Shown here: positions 1 to 11,360 of the stretch, one piece after another | How the letters are laid out: each line of letters begins with the position of its first letter | How positions within the stretch are numbered: position 1 is the first letter of the stretch | Translations under genes and position numbers: made by a program | Source of the DNA: Mauremys mutica | Taxonomy: Eukaryota; Chordata; Testudines; Geoemydidae | Length of the DNA: 64,000 nt | Assembly (NCBI RefSeq): GCF_020497125.1 | Contig: NC_059084.1 | Location: 11,683,501 to 11,747,500 of the forward strand | Direction of reading: 5' to 3' | Notes under the pieces: model-generated | The model's database searches: none | The model's input: the letters and a program-made list of their open reading frames with translations, nothing else | Told to the model about the DNA's origin: nothing

Positions 1-1126
1 GGGTTTGTGGTTTTAGTTATGCAAATTAGGTGCATTAATTAACCAGTTGCTATAGCTACTACTTTATTGTTAAACAGTGGAAAAGGGACAAGCTGTGTCC
101 ATGGATAATCCTCCCCTCTGCCCACCCCCATCAAACTCTTCACCCCCACCAGAGCCAAACTGCAATGTAAACTGCTATTCCCTGCACTCCCCTGAAATTC
201 TCAGGGTCCCTGTGTTTACCTACACCACAGGCTTGCCCAAGGTGGAAGGGGAGGGAGCAGGGCTAGCCATCCACTGCTGCAACCAGACTTAAAAAACCAC
301 GAGAGCCAAAAGCAAATCAGGATATTTAGGTCCCTACAAAGCTGGTTAGAAGCCAAGCTAAAATCACATCTAGGAAAACTGGGGAGGGGAGAGGAGAGAA
401 TGAAAGAGGGTCTCTTCCCCATCCCCTTGCTCTGGTGAAAATCTATTGTTGGTGTTGACCTTACTGAATAGCTGTAAATTTTCCACTGCAACCCCTAGTC
501 ATCCATCTACCTTCTGGTTCCTACGTGCAGGGTGGGAGAGGTCTCTGCTGGAAGGGGGCGGGGAGCAGATGTCTCATGCGGATTCCAAACTAGTCCCGCT
601 TCTGCCGTAGTGACCAATGCATATACTAAATAGAGAGAGCTTTTTGATTTTATGAAATAATCCTTGTGGCTGGAAAAGGAACAGGGGAATGGTCTTTGGA
701 TGAGTTAAAAACAGATTTCTTCTTTTTTTTTTAAAAAAAATATGCAAACACCAATGCTCGCTCCAGAAGCGAGTTAGCCTTCGGGCAGTAGCCACAATTG
801 TAATGGAAATAAGTTTATTACCCTCCCCTCTGTAATTTTACCAGGCCCATGATATTCCTCCTCGTCTACTCCCCCACCTCAGGCACTCAAGCCAATTTGA
901 GACTAGAACTAAAATACTGAAATGGTGAAATGCAGATCAATTTGAGATTTTTGTGTGTTTTGGAATTTTTTTTTCTTGTAAATTTTATGGCTACAATTGA
1001 CATTTTCCTTACTTCACAGAAGCAGCTGCCTTGTGATGTGTCTCTGCCATATAAACAAAAGTGACCAAACCAGGCAGGGGGCACAAAAGTAGAGGAAATA
1101 TGAAAATGTAAAGATGTTCTTTTGGT
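1..1126. other. no gene recognised
   Basis: Only short chance reading frames and short homopolymer runs (for example T and A runs near 721-740) are seen. No splice-bounded exon, RNA gene or repeat could be recognised. If PMEPA1 intron 1 reaches this far, this is intronic DNA. Confidence 0.5.
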
Positions 1127-1515
1127 TACTGCATTGGACTAGGAGGAGATCTGGCTTCAAATGCAACCACATCCTTATGCGTGACTCTGGGCAAGTCACT
1201 TTTGTCTCTCTGTGCCTCGCTTCCCTATGTGTAAACTGGAGTAATCCCACCCTTTGACTTGCCTATATAGTCCCCTGCCCTGCAAACATTTTGCTTCCCA
1301 AGGAGTCCCATTAGAGTCCATAGAACCTAATGAACTATTAGAGTCAGTAAGATGACTCACCTGAGTACGGTTACACATGTGCCTAAGTGATTGCAGAACT
1401 GGGACGTTCGCCTCTAATATCTCCAAGGCAGGGATTGTATTTTTGGTGTGTTCATGGTTCCTGGCACAATTTCAGTCAGGGCTTCTTGGTGCTTCTGTAA
1501 TACAAATAATAATAT
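1127..1515 (+). repeat. MIR/CORE-like SINE copy
   Basis: The segment near 1185-1245 reads like the MIR core: a 'GGGCAAGTCACTT' block followed by 'CTCTGTGCCTC' and a 'GTAAACTGGAGTAAT' block. The far end (1425-1515) has the tail type 'GGCAGGGATTGTAT...CTGGCACAAT' and closes in AATAATAATATA. This order fits a long but diverged MIR-family copy on the + strand. The family call rests on remembered consensus features; the boundaries are approximate. Confidence 0.6.
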
Positions 1516-1775
1516 AACCTGGGCTGTAATGGAACTGTTGTCTAAATAATGAAAGTGGGAAGGGGGGCTGATGATTCATATAGGGAAAGACATGATCAGC
1601 AGACTGTCACATGAAAAACCTCTTCCTTGGTCACAGCGGATGAAATGTTGCAAAACTGGCTTTGTAGTGCATCTGGTCCCAAGTTCTGAGCTGTCAGGTG
1701 ATGAAGCAAAGCACCAGTGAGAGTGAGATATTCTCAAATACTTCTTTCTCAGACTAGCAGTGTAACTGTGTATAT

Positions 1776-1892
1776 GTGCAGGGATCGTTATTTATTTGTA
1801 TTACAGAGCCCAGCTGAGACTAGGGTCCGATTGTGCTTGGAGCTGTACCTGCACATAGTGAGAGATCATCCCTGCCCCAAAGAGTTTGTAAT
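1776..1892 (+). repeat. old SINE fragment (left part)
   Basis: It contains 'CCCTGCCCCAAAGAGTTTGTAATCTAA', the kind of block also seen at 31698-31725 ('CCCTGCCCCAAAGAGCTTAC'). The inverted-repeat element at 1893-2566 begins directly after it, and SINE-like sequence resumes near 2640. The SINE therefore appears to have been split by that insertion. Confidence 0.45.
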
Positions 1893-2566
1893 CTAAGGCT
1901 ATGTCTACACTACAAAGATAAATCGACTTATGTTAGGTCAACTTACAGCCGCTGCATTAAGTACTGCGGTGGCTGATGTCCACATTACCCTCTTTCTGTC
2001 AGTGGTGCATGTCCTCACAAGGAGTGCTTCCACTGACTGAGGAGGGGCAGTGTGGGGGACTGAGAGCCAGAGCTTACAGCTGTACTCGGCCGGGAGCAGG
2101 GGGCAGTCGTCCGGGGCTTCTTCCCTCCGTCAGGGAGATCCACGTCCAGAGTGCGGTTGGCTGCCATGCTCCCGGTGGCGTCCCCGGGGGGGCAGCAAGG
2201 CTCCCAGTCGGAAGCAGGGAACCCAAGCTGGGAGCCTGGGTGGCAGCCCAGCTTGGAGCAGAACGGGTAGCACTGCCTGGCTCGGGAGCCAGCTTTCTTG
2301 TCAATTTCACAGCTCCAGCCAAGCCGTGAAATTGACAAGAATGACAGCCAACAATCGCTGTAAGGAATGCAATGTCTACGCAGACACTGCGTTGCCCTAA
2401 CTACACTGACAGAAGCCCTACGCCTCTCGTTGAGGTGGTTTTATTATGTCGGCGTAGCAGGGGAGTTACACTGGCGAAGGAGCATTTCAGTGTGTACACC
2501 TCCACTGTTTTGTTGACAAAAGCTGACTTTTGTCGACAAAATTTTGTAGTGTAGACAAGGCCTTAG
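1893..2566. mobile_element. inverted-terminal-repeat DNA transposon (MITE-like, 674 bp)
   Basis: The left end CTAAGGCTATGTCTACACTA and the reverse complement of the right end, CTAAGGCCTTGTCTACACTA, match at 18 of 20 bases. No transposase frame is present, so the copy is non-autonomous. The interior is GC-rich (about 2080-2290) and holds a perfect 16-bp hairpin. A clean target duplication could not be assigned because the ends are themselves palindromic (TAA/TTA). I recognise it as a reptile interspersed element but do not name the superfamily. Confidence 0.75.
2295..2341. repeat. perfect 16-bp inverted repeat inside the MITE
   Basis: The arms at 2295-2310 (TTCTTGTCAATTTCAC) and 2326-2341 (GTGAAATTGACAAGAA) are exact reverse complements around a 15-base loop. 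The hairpin sits inside the transposon at 1893-2566. Confidence 0.9.
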
Positions 2567-2639
2567 ACAAGTTGTGACTCTCCTATGCATTTTGGAGTCT
2601 CCATGTACAGTAACTACTGACTAGTGCAGGTAAGGTCCT

Positions 2640-2825
2640 GAATAGTCCACGAATCCTAAGTAGACAAGTCAAACAAAGGGCTGGCTAGGGGGAGGGAGGG
2701 AGAGGCAATATTATGGAGAAGCCGAGGCAAAAAGAGATTGATTTGTCAGCGGTCACACAGGACGCCAGGAACTGAACCCAGTTCTTCAGATGCCCAGGCC
2801 ACAGCCTGACCCACAAGACACTCAT
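2640..2825 (+). repeat. old SINE fragment (right part, MIR-like)
   Basis: 'GTAGACAAGTCAAACAAAGGG' and then 'GGTCACACAGGACGCCAGGAACTGAACCCAG' follow the order expected downstream of the fragment at 1776-1892. The split is explained by the DNA transposon between them. Diverged; boundaries approximate. Confidence 0.45.
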
Positions 2826-5800
2826 TCCTTGGGGGTGGGGGGTGCGGTGTATGTAGGTATATAGAATACACATGTAATTTTCCCTTTATTTCATTATTCC
2901 TTGTCCAGATTCAAAACTACAGAACTTACATAATTTAACCTGGTGTGATATTTCTGACAGTGGCTCAAATGTATATTCTGCAGTAGCTTTTCAGTAGCAG
3001 CAGGAAGCAGAGCCAGTTACTATCCTACAGAAAACAATCTATTGTGCCTCTACCAGAGGGGATCTAGACTTTCACAACTAAGTGTGGAGCTGCATGCGAA
3101 AAGTCCTACGAACTCCAGCCAGCTCTCCAGTATGGTGACAGACAGAGCTTAAAAGAAGATGGGAGTGGAAACCCACTCCATCTAATTGCTGTTAGTTTTC
3201 TGGGGAGGTGGCAAAGCTCTCCCTGGAAGAGGTTCACTCTCCTTAGAGAGTCCCTAGCTGACAATTTGATCAAAACAGATGTGGGCAGCAACAAACATCT
3301 ATTTCTATAACTAGAAACAAATTTGGTAATTGCCTCTTTCAACAGGACTTGCTCAAGCAGGAAATGAAATTCCTAAATGGCAGTTAGCAAAAGTATTTAT
3401 AGCTAAGTTCTTAAATGAGACATGCTCTTTTGTCATGAGTTTCTGATGGCTGGGGAAAAAAACCTGTCCAGCAGCAAACCACATATTGATCCAGAGTGTT
3501 TCCAGTGTACATGGGGCTATTCGGTCTTGTTTTAATAGAAGTTTAAAGCACTCCTGGCTAACCAAAGCATCTTTCGTCTTTCAGAGTATATATACAGGGC
3601 TTGATTCTGATATTTACACTACCGTAAAGCCATTGATTTCTGTGGAATTGCTCCTGATTGATGCCAGTGTGATTGGAAATTGATGTCCACAGTCTCTCTT
3701 ATTTTCCTCTGTACAAGGCCTCATGCAGAACTGGAAGCCTGGGGGTTATTGTTGTGTTTTGGTCGAGGATAGAGTTGGGGTCTGACTTTTCTCTTTGGGC
3801 AGGAGAGGTGGGTGGGTGCTGAGAGATCATGCCATAAAGTTTCAGCTGTTAATTATTGCGGTTGCTAAGGAGAATGAAAGGGGGAATTCAAAGAGTGACT
3901 CGGGGGGCTTTGTTTCTGGTATTTGAGCAGCCATCTAACTGTGGTAGCTTTGTAGAGTTGACAAGGGATGGTGAAGTAGCTGTTTTTGCTTACTCTTTGG
4001 TTAGTGATGGCTAGAGGAGGGGTTTGAAAGTTTTTATAAAGTGTAGTCGGTCTGTAAGTAAATTCAGAATCTGATTTTATAAAAAGTAAAGTGACCATCC
4101 CTGCTCTTGGAAAGAGTTTCCAAAGTGGTACACAAACTGTGGACCTTCCATAAACTCCAGTGGGCTTTGGAACAGTCTCTCTATGCATAAAATATGTCGG
4201 TTCAAAAGACTTTGGGGGGGAAACTGGGCAAAAAAGGGAGTTAATCTTTAAAAGTGTCTCACTGTCCTAAGGGATCGCCAGTTTGTTCATAAACTCTCTC
4301 CAAAACTCCTATAACACTGGTTAGTCCCTTCCCTGTCCCTCATTCCTTACCCCCACCCCCAAATGTAATGAACCTCTTCCAACACGGTGCTGGACTCACT
4401 TATTGCCAACTTGCTGTTCTGTTTTTGTTTTTAACAATTACTTTAAAACAAAAAGGTGACCCAACTGAAAAATCTGCTGATTTTTAACATTCATGAGCGT
4501 AAAGCTTCAAGTAAGTGCTAAGGCTTGTCAGATAGATCCTTCTCCTCCATTCCTAGGAGTTTTGGCTTTGAACTTGACGGACTCTTATTCCTTAAGGCTG
4601 TGTCTGTGCTAGCTTGGGTAAACTCCCATCCTAGCACTATAACTAGCAGAAGTGTGACGCACTTGTGTTTTTAGGGCAATCGTCAGAGCAGGTCTAGATG
4701 ATGCTGTGGCAAAAATGTCCATGCCCCATCTACGCTGATGTTGCCACTGTTGCTGTCACTGGCAATCATGAAATGTGGGCGATTTTGTCCCGAAAGGCTA
4801 GGTCCTAAGAACTCACGGCCATAGTTTGTCTGTGACTCAGATAACTGATGACGCTTGCTTATCCAGTCTGATGAATGAAAAACTGAGCTGTATTAAAGTG
4901 CAGTTATGGTCTGAGAATTGACATGGAGGGTGACATCTTGGTGTTTCATCTTTCTCGAGCAATGATTTCTGTTGCAAGCTAGCTCCCTTTCTGAATCACG
5001 GCGTGATTTGTTACTCTTTACCCCCAGTGCTACAGTTCTCAAGCTGGGATCAGTATGTATATCGTGCGGTGGTATTTCTGCTTTGTACAACACAGTTGAT
5101 CATGTTGACTCGGGAAATATAATTTAGCTGTTAAGTGTGTTGAGGATGCATGAAGCAGAACTGAATCAAGCTCACTCTCCATAGTTATGTACCTAGTTCT
5201 ACAGTGCTGGTTATTATGGGCCTGATTTCAGGATCATTTATGTCCATGTTTTTTGCCAGTATAACTCTGCTGACTTTGAGATAGTAAGTCCTGCAATGTA
5301 TGTGAGATCAGGATGGGGTCCTATATTCTTTTTCTTCAGTATTTTCTGTCATGCATTGTTGACAGATGTACTTGTTGATCTGGTGAGTCTTTTCATTTCT
5401 GGTTTAAACTGAGCTGATGTTATTTGGAAAGTAAACAAACAAATATGTGCAGTAACAACCAGATGCCATGTTTGGTGACCATCCTCCTGATGTGCAAGTG
5501 ATAAACTAGTGAAATCTACCATCTTAGTGTTTGCCCTTTCTTCCCATCTTCTCCAGCTTTGGTCCTCATATGTGTTGTTTGGGATCTGGTGGGCGCAGTA
5601 GCTATAAATCAGGAGCTGGATTCTGTGCTGCGCCACCTTTGGGCAGCTGATGAGTTCTGGCCCTTGTAAAGGCTGAAACAGCTCCCAGCATAAGTTAGAG
5701 CAGCTCCAAGGACAGCAGGCCTCTTACAGTGGGGAGAGTGCAAGGCTGTTCATGTCAGCCCGATGCTGCCCCTCTGCCAGGGGAATTCTCCCCTCTCCTT

Positions 5801-6266
5801 GTGTTCCTCTGTGGGTGGAATAGTGGGAACTGGCCCCTACATTCTCCTTTGGATAATCAAGGCATCGCAGGTAGCCCAAAAGGCAGGTGTTACACACCAG
5901 TTCAAAGCTGTATTCAGAGCTTTGGAGCAGAGCCCAGAGCAGCTCCAGAGCAGTGGAGCTGCAGCTTTTTGCCTGGAGCTGGAGCACAGCTCCAAAGCCC
6001 TGGCTGTATTCCTAACTATTAATATGAGACTTTTGTAAATCTTTTTTTAAATCACCAACAAAACTCTTAGGGAGGCGTATACAAACTCTCTGCTCTGTCT
6101 GGAAAAACTGGGGTCTGAGGTCTGGCCATGTTGCTTGACCCATGTAACACCACAGCATTACGCCAGATACTCATGTATCTGAGCCTGCAGCTCGTCTCAG
6201 CTCTTCTCACTCAAGCAGATTGTCTGTTTGAATCTTGCCTTCAGAGAGGTGCCGCTTGTTCCGAAA
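2826..6266. other. no gene recognised
   Basis: Reading frames are short and without family resemblance. The segment near 3590-3680 resembles an old palindromic repeat ('TTTACACTACCGTAAAGCCATTGATTTC'). The stretch 4593-4720 begins with AAGGCTGTGTCTGTGCTAG, which weakly resembles the terminus of the 1893-2566 element. Neither is strong enough to annotate separately. Confidence 0.4.
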
Positions 6267-6588
6267 TCTTCACGCAGCGCAGAGTCAACTTGTGGAACTC
6301 CTTACCTGAGGAGATTGTGAAGGCTAGGACTATAAAAGCATTTAAAAGAGAACTGGATAAATTCATGGAGGTTAAGTCCATTGATGGCTATTAGCCACAA
6401 TGGGTAAGGAATGGTGTCCCTAGTCTCTGTTTGTCAGAGGGTGGAGATGGATGGCAGGAGAGAGATCACTTGATCATTACCTGTTAGGTTCACTCCCTCT
6501 GGGGCACCTGGCATTGGCCACTGTCGGTAGACAGGATACTGGGCTAGATGGACCTTTGGTTTGACCCGGTACGGCCGTTCTTATGTTA
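6267..6588 (+). mobile_element. CR1-clade LINE, 3'-end fragment
   Basis: The last codons of the LINE reading frame (about 6270-6394, ending in DKFMEVKSIDGY and a stop) are followed by the same 3' UTR as in the larger copy at 19817-21023. That UTR includes 'GGGCTAGATGGACCTTTGG' and the end 'TTCTTATGTTA'. The copy is severely 5'-truncated. The open frame runs upstream to 6128 only by chance. Confidence 0.85.
6270..6394 (+). pseudogene. CR1 ORF2 C-terminal remnant
   Basis: About 40 residues matching the C-terminus of the reverse-transcriptase polyprotein encoded at 19860-20828: the blocks [16 protein letters not shown] and FKRELDKFM are shared. It has no catalytic domain and is a dead fragment. 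Confidence 0.8.
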
Positions 6589-6825
6589 TCTCTAGCCGTT
6601 CCAGGATTTAGGCACAGCCCCTGAAAAGCCAATAGGGCATTGTCTGATATTAGCGACAAGACTTTGGCCAGTGTAGACCTTACTGTTCACTCACAGCGTG
6701 GGTATCTGGCTTTAGAGCATGAGGTACAGGGAGGGAACGCTTTGTTTTGTTCGTTTGTTTGTTTTTTACTGAAGTGATTAAGTCTCTGGGCAGATCCTGA
6801 TTTTCGGGGCATGCCAAGTACTGGG

Positions 6826-6935
6826 AGGCTGTAAGCTCTTCATGGCAAGAACTGTTTATCTTTGTACAACACCTAGCAAAACAGGGCTGTGGTCCAGACT
6901 GGGGCCTCTGGGCATTACTGCAGTACAAATAATAG
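6826..6935 (+). repeat. SINE tail fragment
   Basis: The order 'GTAAGCTCTTCATGGCAAGAACTG', 'TTTGTACAACACCTAGCA' and 'GCAGTACAAATAATA' is the tail pattern of an old amniote CORE-like SINE, also seen at 1425-1515. Identification is from pattern only. Confidence 0.45.
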
Positions 6936-7353
6936 GCATGCTCTGGAACTTAATGATGGAGGAAGGAAGTTGTCTGACTGTATCTGGCCATGCCCGTCAA
7001 CAGCTGACAGATATGACGGGTATCTTCTTCTCCCCCTCCCATTCTCCTTTTCAAGAACCAGCACTTGATTTTCATGACTTCTGAGCACCCATATCTCCTG
7101 CTGACTCCCACTGGAGGTTTGGGTGCTGAGCCCTGCTGAAGATCAGGTCCATAAGGTCTGGTGAAAGGCAGCATCTCTGCCTGCCTGGCAGCGATAGATT
7201 GTGGGCCTGAGGCTGCAATGTCTAACCTTCATTGGCTTGTTCTTTGGGAAGCTGCACATGCAGCAGGTCTCCCTTCAAGTGCAGGTGATGGGTGGGGTCC
7301 TCCGGGCAGCTGGCCCAAAGGGAGGCTGCGGTACAGAAAGTTACAATATTATT

Positions 7354-7652
7354 CAGGGCCACCCAAAGGATTCAGGGGGCCTAGGGCAAAGCGGGGGAGC
7401 TGCGGCACTTGTACTCACCCGGTTGCGGTCCGGGTTTTCGGCGACATTTCGGTGGCGGGGGGCCCTTCAGTCGCTCAGCGTCTTTGGCAGCACTGAAGGG
7501 CCCCCCGCTGCTGAAATACCACCGAAGACCCGGAGCGACTGAAGGGCCCCCCCGCCGCCGAAATGCTGCCAACGACCCGGACCGCCGCCGGGCCAGGGCT
7601 CGCGGGGCCTGGGGCAAATTGCCTCACTTGCCCCCACCTCTGGGCGGCCCTG
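7354..7652. mobile_element. hAT-type non-autonomous element, GC-rich (299 bp)
   Basis: The element runs from CAGGGCCACCCA to TGGGCGGCCCTG, an imperfect terminal inverted repeat beginning CAGGGC. It is flanked by 8-bp near-direct repeats, ATATTATT (7346-7353) and ATGTTATT (7653-7660), as expected for hAT insertion. The interior is built from repeated GC-rich modules, including GGGGGGCCCTTCAGT near 7460 and the opposite orientation ACTGAAGGGCCCCCC near 7491. No transposase frame is present. Its CpG richness should not be read as a promoter island. Confidence 0.85.
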
Positions 7653-8924
7653 ATGTTATTAAAGCAATCCAAAGTCTTGAATAGTGAAAAGAATTTCCTA
7701 TCGAAACTGGGATACACACGGCTCCTGCTCTTCCCTCCTTTCCAAGAGCTGCTTTTCATTTTCTCCTGCAGGTCCTGTGGGGCATCTTGTTCTAAAGTCC
7801 TACAAGTCACCACACAGGCTTGAGCTGACGCTCCTATTATTGATGGCAGTCTAGTGTTCTGTATGTCCAGCATCCTACTGTCTCCCTCCCTTCCCCCATC
7901 AAGCCTATCAGGTACAGAATTATGGAAGCTAGAAATGGGAGAGGGGTGCATGGAGACCTATTGGCCCAAAATCCCAAATGGGGGTGCAGAACACTATGGT
8001 GAACATCATCTGATTTAGGCATCTTCTCTTTCTCTCTCCTTCCCGCTACTTGTCTTATATTGTTAACACCTGAACCTGTCTTAAAGTCAAAATCTTGCAC
8101 TGTCTCTGTATTTCCTTTACAGCTGGTTCTACAGACTGGCACTGCCATCAGAGACTACAAGGAATCTGTTCAAGCAAAAGACGCCCAGGGTGGGAGGGGG
8201 AGGGGGGAAGCGTGAAAGGATTAGAAAATCAGGATGAAAATAGAAACTAAGGTTGTGCACATAACTGTTACATTTTGCTTTGTGAGTCACATTGTTAGGG
8301 CAGCCGTTTGGCTGTTGGAGGTGTTAATGGAAAATCAGAAAACAGCACATGATCAAAAGTACTCATCATGGATTTCTGAACCTCTTTTTATTTATTCTTC
8401 CAGATACTTCTCTCTTGCTTGGAAAGTGTGTGCGTGTGTGTGTGTACCCCCTGTTCTGAGACCAAGAGAATATTTTTAAAAGACCATTTGGGAGAGTGGG
8501 ATCTTTAAACCCATATAAGTTGATGTTTAGTTGCCAGAGATTGTAGAGGAAGTTGAAGTGTGTGGCCAAATGTATCACAATGCCGCCGCTTTTAGAAAAT
8601 AATGGTAGACTGCAGCTTTATTGTAGTCAGCAATTCACTTCAGATTGTATAAGCTTCAGAACACACTCCTCAACCTCATTGTGTTTCACTCAAAGCTATT
8701 TTAGATGTAGGAGAGGACAGTGTATTTTGGATGAATTGAAAAGACATTACCCAATCAGAATGTTATTGTTTTAAGTGAATTCTCCTCCTGATGTGAGATG
8801 GCATTTCACACCAACTTGTCTAAACTCTGCTAGAAGTCCTTCCCTATTCTGTCACTTCACTGGGCTGAGTCACATTCATAAAGTGAGACTTCACAAATAG
8901 CTGCAAATGCTTTATGGAGGAGTA
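7653..8924. other. no gene recognised
   Basis: Unique-looking sequence with a short GT-rich tract near 8427-8446. No exon, RNA gene or mobile element identified. Confidence 0.4.
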
Positions 8925-9025
8925 ACAAAGGACACCTAGAGTCTGTTCCCAACTCTGCTACTGTCTCCTTGTGTGACCTTGGGCAAGTCCCTTAACCTCT
9001 CTGTGCCTCATCTCCCAGTTCTGCA
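8925..9025 (+). repeat. MIR SINE fragment
   Basis: Contains 'CCAACTCTGCTACTG', 'TGTGACCTTGGGCAAGTCCC' and 'TTAACCTCTCTGTGCCTCA' in the order of the MIR core, on the + strand. It is one of the best-preserved MIR-like copies in the window. Confidence 0.8.
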
Positions 9026-9400
9026 AAAAAGGGTCTACAAAGTTGGATCGGTATTTAAAGTGCAACAAGACCCTCATATGCAATGCACTATGTAAGGGCA
9101 AAACAGTGCACAGAAGTAAGACTTCTCCATTCAGCATTTCTACAGTATGCTTGCATCTTTGAGCAGGAGTCCATTTTCTTGAGCCACTGGGTGAGATTTT
9201 AAGGGCTCCAAAGGCTGCTCACCTCAGTCACAGGGAGTCATCCCAGTGTGGCTGACAGCAGCGTCTCCCATGACAGGTTACACTCTAGCTGCTAACCTAG
9301 CTTAGAGTCAGTTAAGTCCCTAAAAGATTGTTAGCTCCTCTCTCCCCTCCCGCTATCAACCATGTCTGAATTCACATAACCCTCTTTGTACCTCTTAGAC

Positions 9401-9560
9401 CAGTGGTGGGCAGCCTGCGGCCCGCGGACCGCATGAGGCCCATCAGGGTAATCCGCTGGCGGGCCAGGCCGCGAGACAGTTTGTTTACATTGACCGTCCG
9501 CAGGCCCGGCTGCCTGCCCACGTTCTCTCCAGCAGTGCTGTGGCTAAGGGAAACGGATGT
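9401..9560 (+). mobile_element. hAT-type element, left-end fragment
   Basis: Begins CAGTGGTGGGCAGCCTGCGG, a typical hAT (Charlie-like) left terminus, followed by GC-rich sequence. No matching right terminus or second copy of the flanking 8 bp was found, so the copy looks truncated. The right boundary is approximate. Confidence 0.6.
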
Positions 9561-11355
9561 TGAAACTGACTAGAATTAAATTCTATCAATAACACTTTTA
9601 AAGATGAACATCCTCAAACTACCCACTGTTAAAAGAAGTCCTCAGTCCCCTGTCTTCTGAAAACTATTCTGATACTCAGAGGGATATTACTCAAGTTGCA
9701 CCTTAGTTCATTTTTAAGAAGCAAATTTTAAATCTGTTAATAGCATTTACTGAGCACTGGTAGTCAGGCAACAGGAATCTTTTTGCACAAAAGATATTGT
9801 GTTATATATCTCAGTGTAGCTAAGCTACAAAAGTTATTTGAAATATCTTAGACAAATTCAGAATCAAAGGCAAATAAATGTACAGTGCCGGAAATAGTCC
9901 TTTTGCCATTCTGTTAACTTCTTGGGGCGCATTTCTCTGAAAATGTTGTCACGTTTCTTGAGCTTATTAATTAAAAAATGATACCCTATTTACAGAGGAA
10001 ACTGGCCTGTTTGCAAATCAACACCTCAACAGCCCAGGTCCAGGAACACCTACCAATTTATCCCTCCTGTAACTCTGAGTCAAGTTCCAGCTCTGTACAC
10101 TCTTTCTTTCCCCTTAGTACTCAACAGGACAGTCCCTTATCACTTATGCAGAACATGACTAAAGTCAAGATAAAACCAAATTCCCCCTTAAGCAGAACCA
10201 GGCTAGGTGAAAGAAAACCTACTCAGTACTCCTGAGCAGTGCTTATAATGACATTGGCAGTGCAAGAGGGTGGCTGTGATTCCGAGAGAAACGTTGTTTC
10301 CACTGGACTCTTAAAACTTGTAATATAATAAAATCTGTGTTCCTTCCAGTCTGTTTTCTTCTTTACAGTCCCAAGAATTCTTACTCACTTCCTGTTTCTT
10401 TTTTCTACTGATTTAATTAGCCTTGATATATAGATTAGCAGTAGATGCTACTGAATGAAAGCTGCAACTGAGTTTCCATTATAAACCCGTTTTTGGCCCC
10501 CTCTCTATAACCTGTTGTTAATAACACTGGGGAATTTTCAAAACTTTCCCTGGTAGAGACAGGGCTTTTCTTGTTATACCTTATTCCTGTGTTCGCCAGG
10601 ACTTTCGACCCCCTTTGCATATTACTCAACAGCCACTTTTTATGTTGGTTGCCTGGAACTGTCTGAGGGTTAGAGAGGGGCAGGAACTTGACTGAGGGAG
10701 CAGTGGAAGAAAGACGTTGAAAAGAATTGACTTTGTATAGAAACAATCAAGACTTTTTACTGGTCCAGGTTGTGCCCCCTCTCTCTGTGCCTGGAGGGAC
10801 TCACTGGATCACCCCATTTCCACCTGGACAAGAAGCTCAGTTACCTCTAGGGCTGTCTCTGTCCCCTCCCATGGAGCCAGCACTGCTTTTCCCTTTTCTG
10901 AGTTCTGTGCTAGAGGAAGGTAAGGAGTGGAGAGCCTGGGGGGATTCATACTATCCTAGCCTGACAGACTTTACCTGGGGAAAATAGAATGATGCTCTTC
11001 TGCATAGCCCCCTCCTTGGACCTCCCACAGGCCAGGAGGTTCAACAGTTAGGACACCTCCACTGGAGCCATGCTACCATGGGACCATGGAGGTGCTGGGG
11101 AAGGTGGTACAGATGCAAAGGGTCCCACCATGGATCCCTGAGGAGCGGGTTTGGGAGTAGGCTGAAACATATTTGACACTCCTTCCAAACTCTATGGAAA
11201 ACCTTTCCAATGGGATGATATGGGTTGAGCCTAATGGAGATTTACTTCCCCAAAGCAGCATCTTTGACCCTCCTGCAGTAAATCTGGTGCACAGGTAGGT
11301 AGGGAATGGATTACACACAGGTACACACCCTAATCTTCTCTTAGTCCTGGCTCAG
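9561..11355. other. no gene recognised
   Basis: No reading frame with family resemblance and no recognisable transposon. An 86-codon frame at 10727-10987 has no recognisable domains and is probably chance. Confidence 0.4.
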
Positions 11356-11360
11356 CACTT

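Noticed and set aside
2015..2400. Overlapping frames of 107-117 codons on both strands
   Set aside because: They lie within the DNA transposon at 1893-2566 and its GC-rich core.
4593..4720. Possible second copy of the 1893-2566 element
   Set aside because: Only the first 20 or so bases resemble the terminus; no right end found.
7409..7951. Overlapping GC-rich open frames on both strands near 7.4-7.9 kb
   Set aside because: They are explained by the GC-rich hAT element at 7354-7652 and its edge; no domain and no splice signals.
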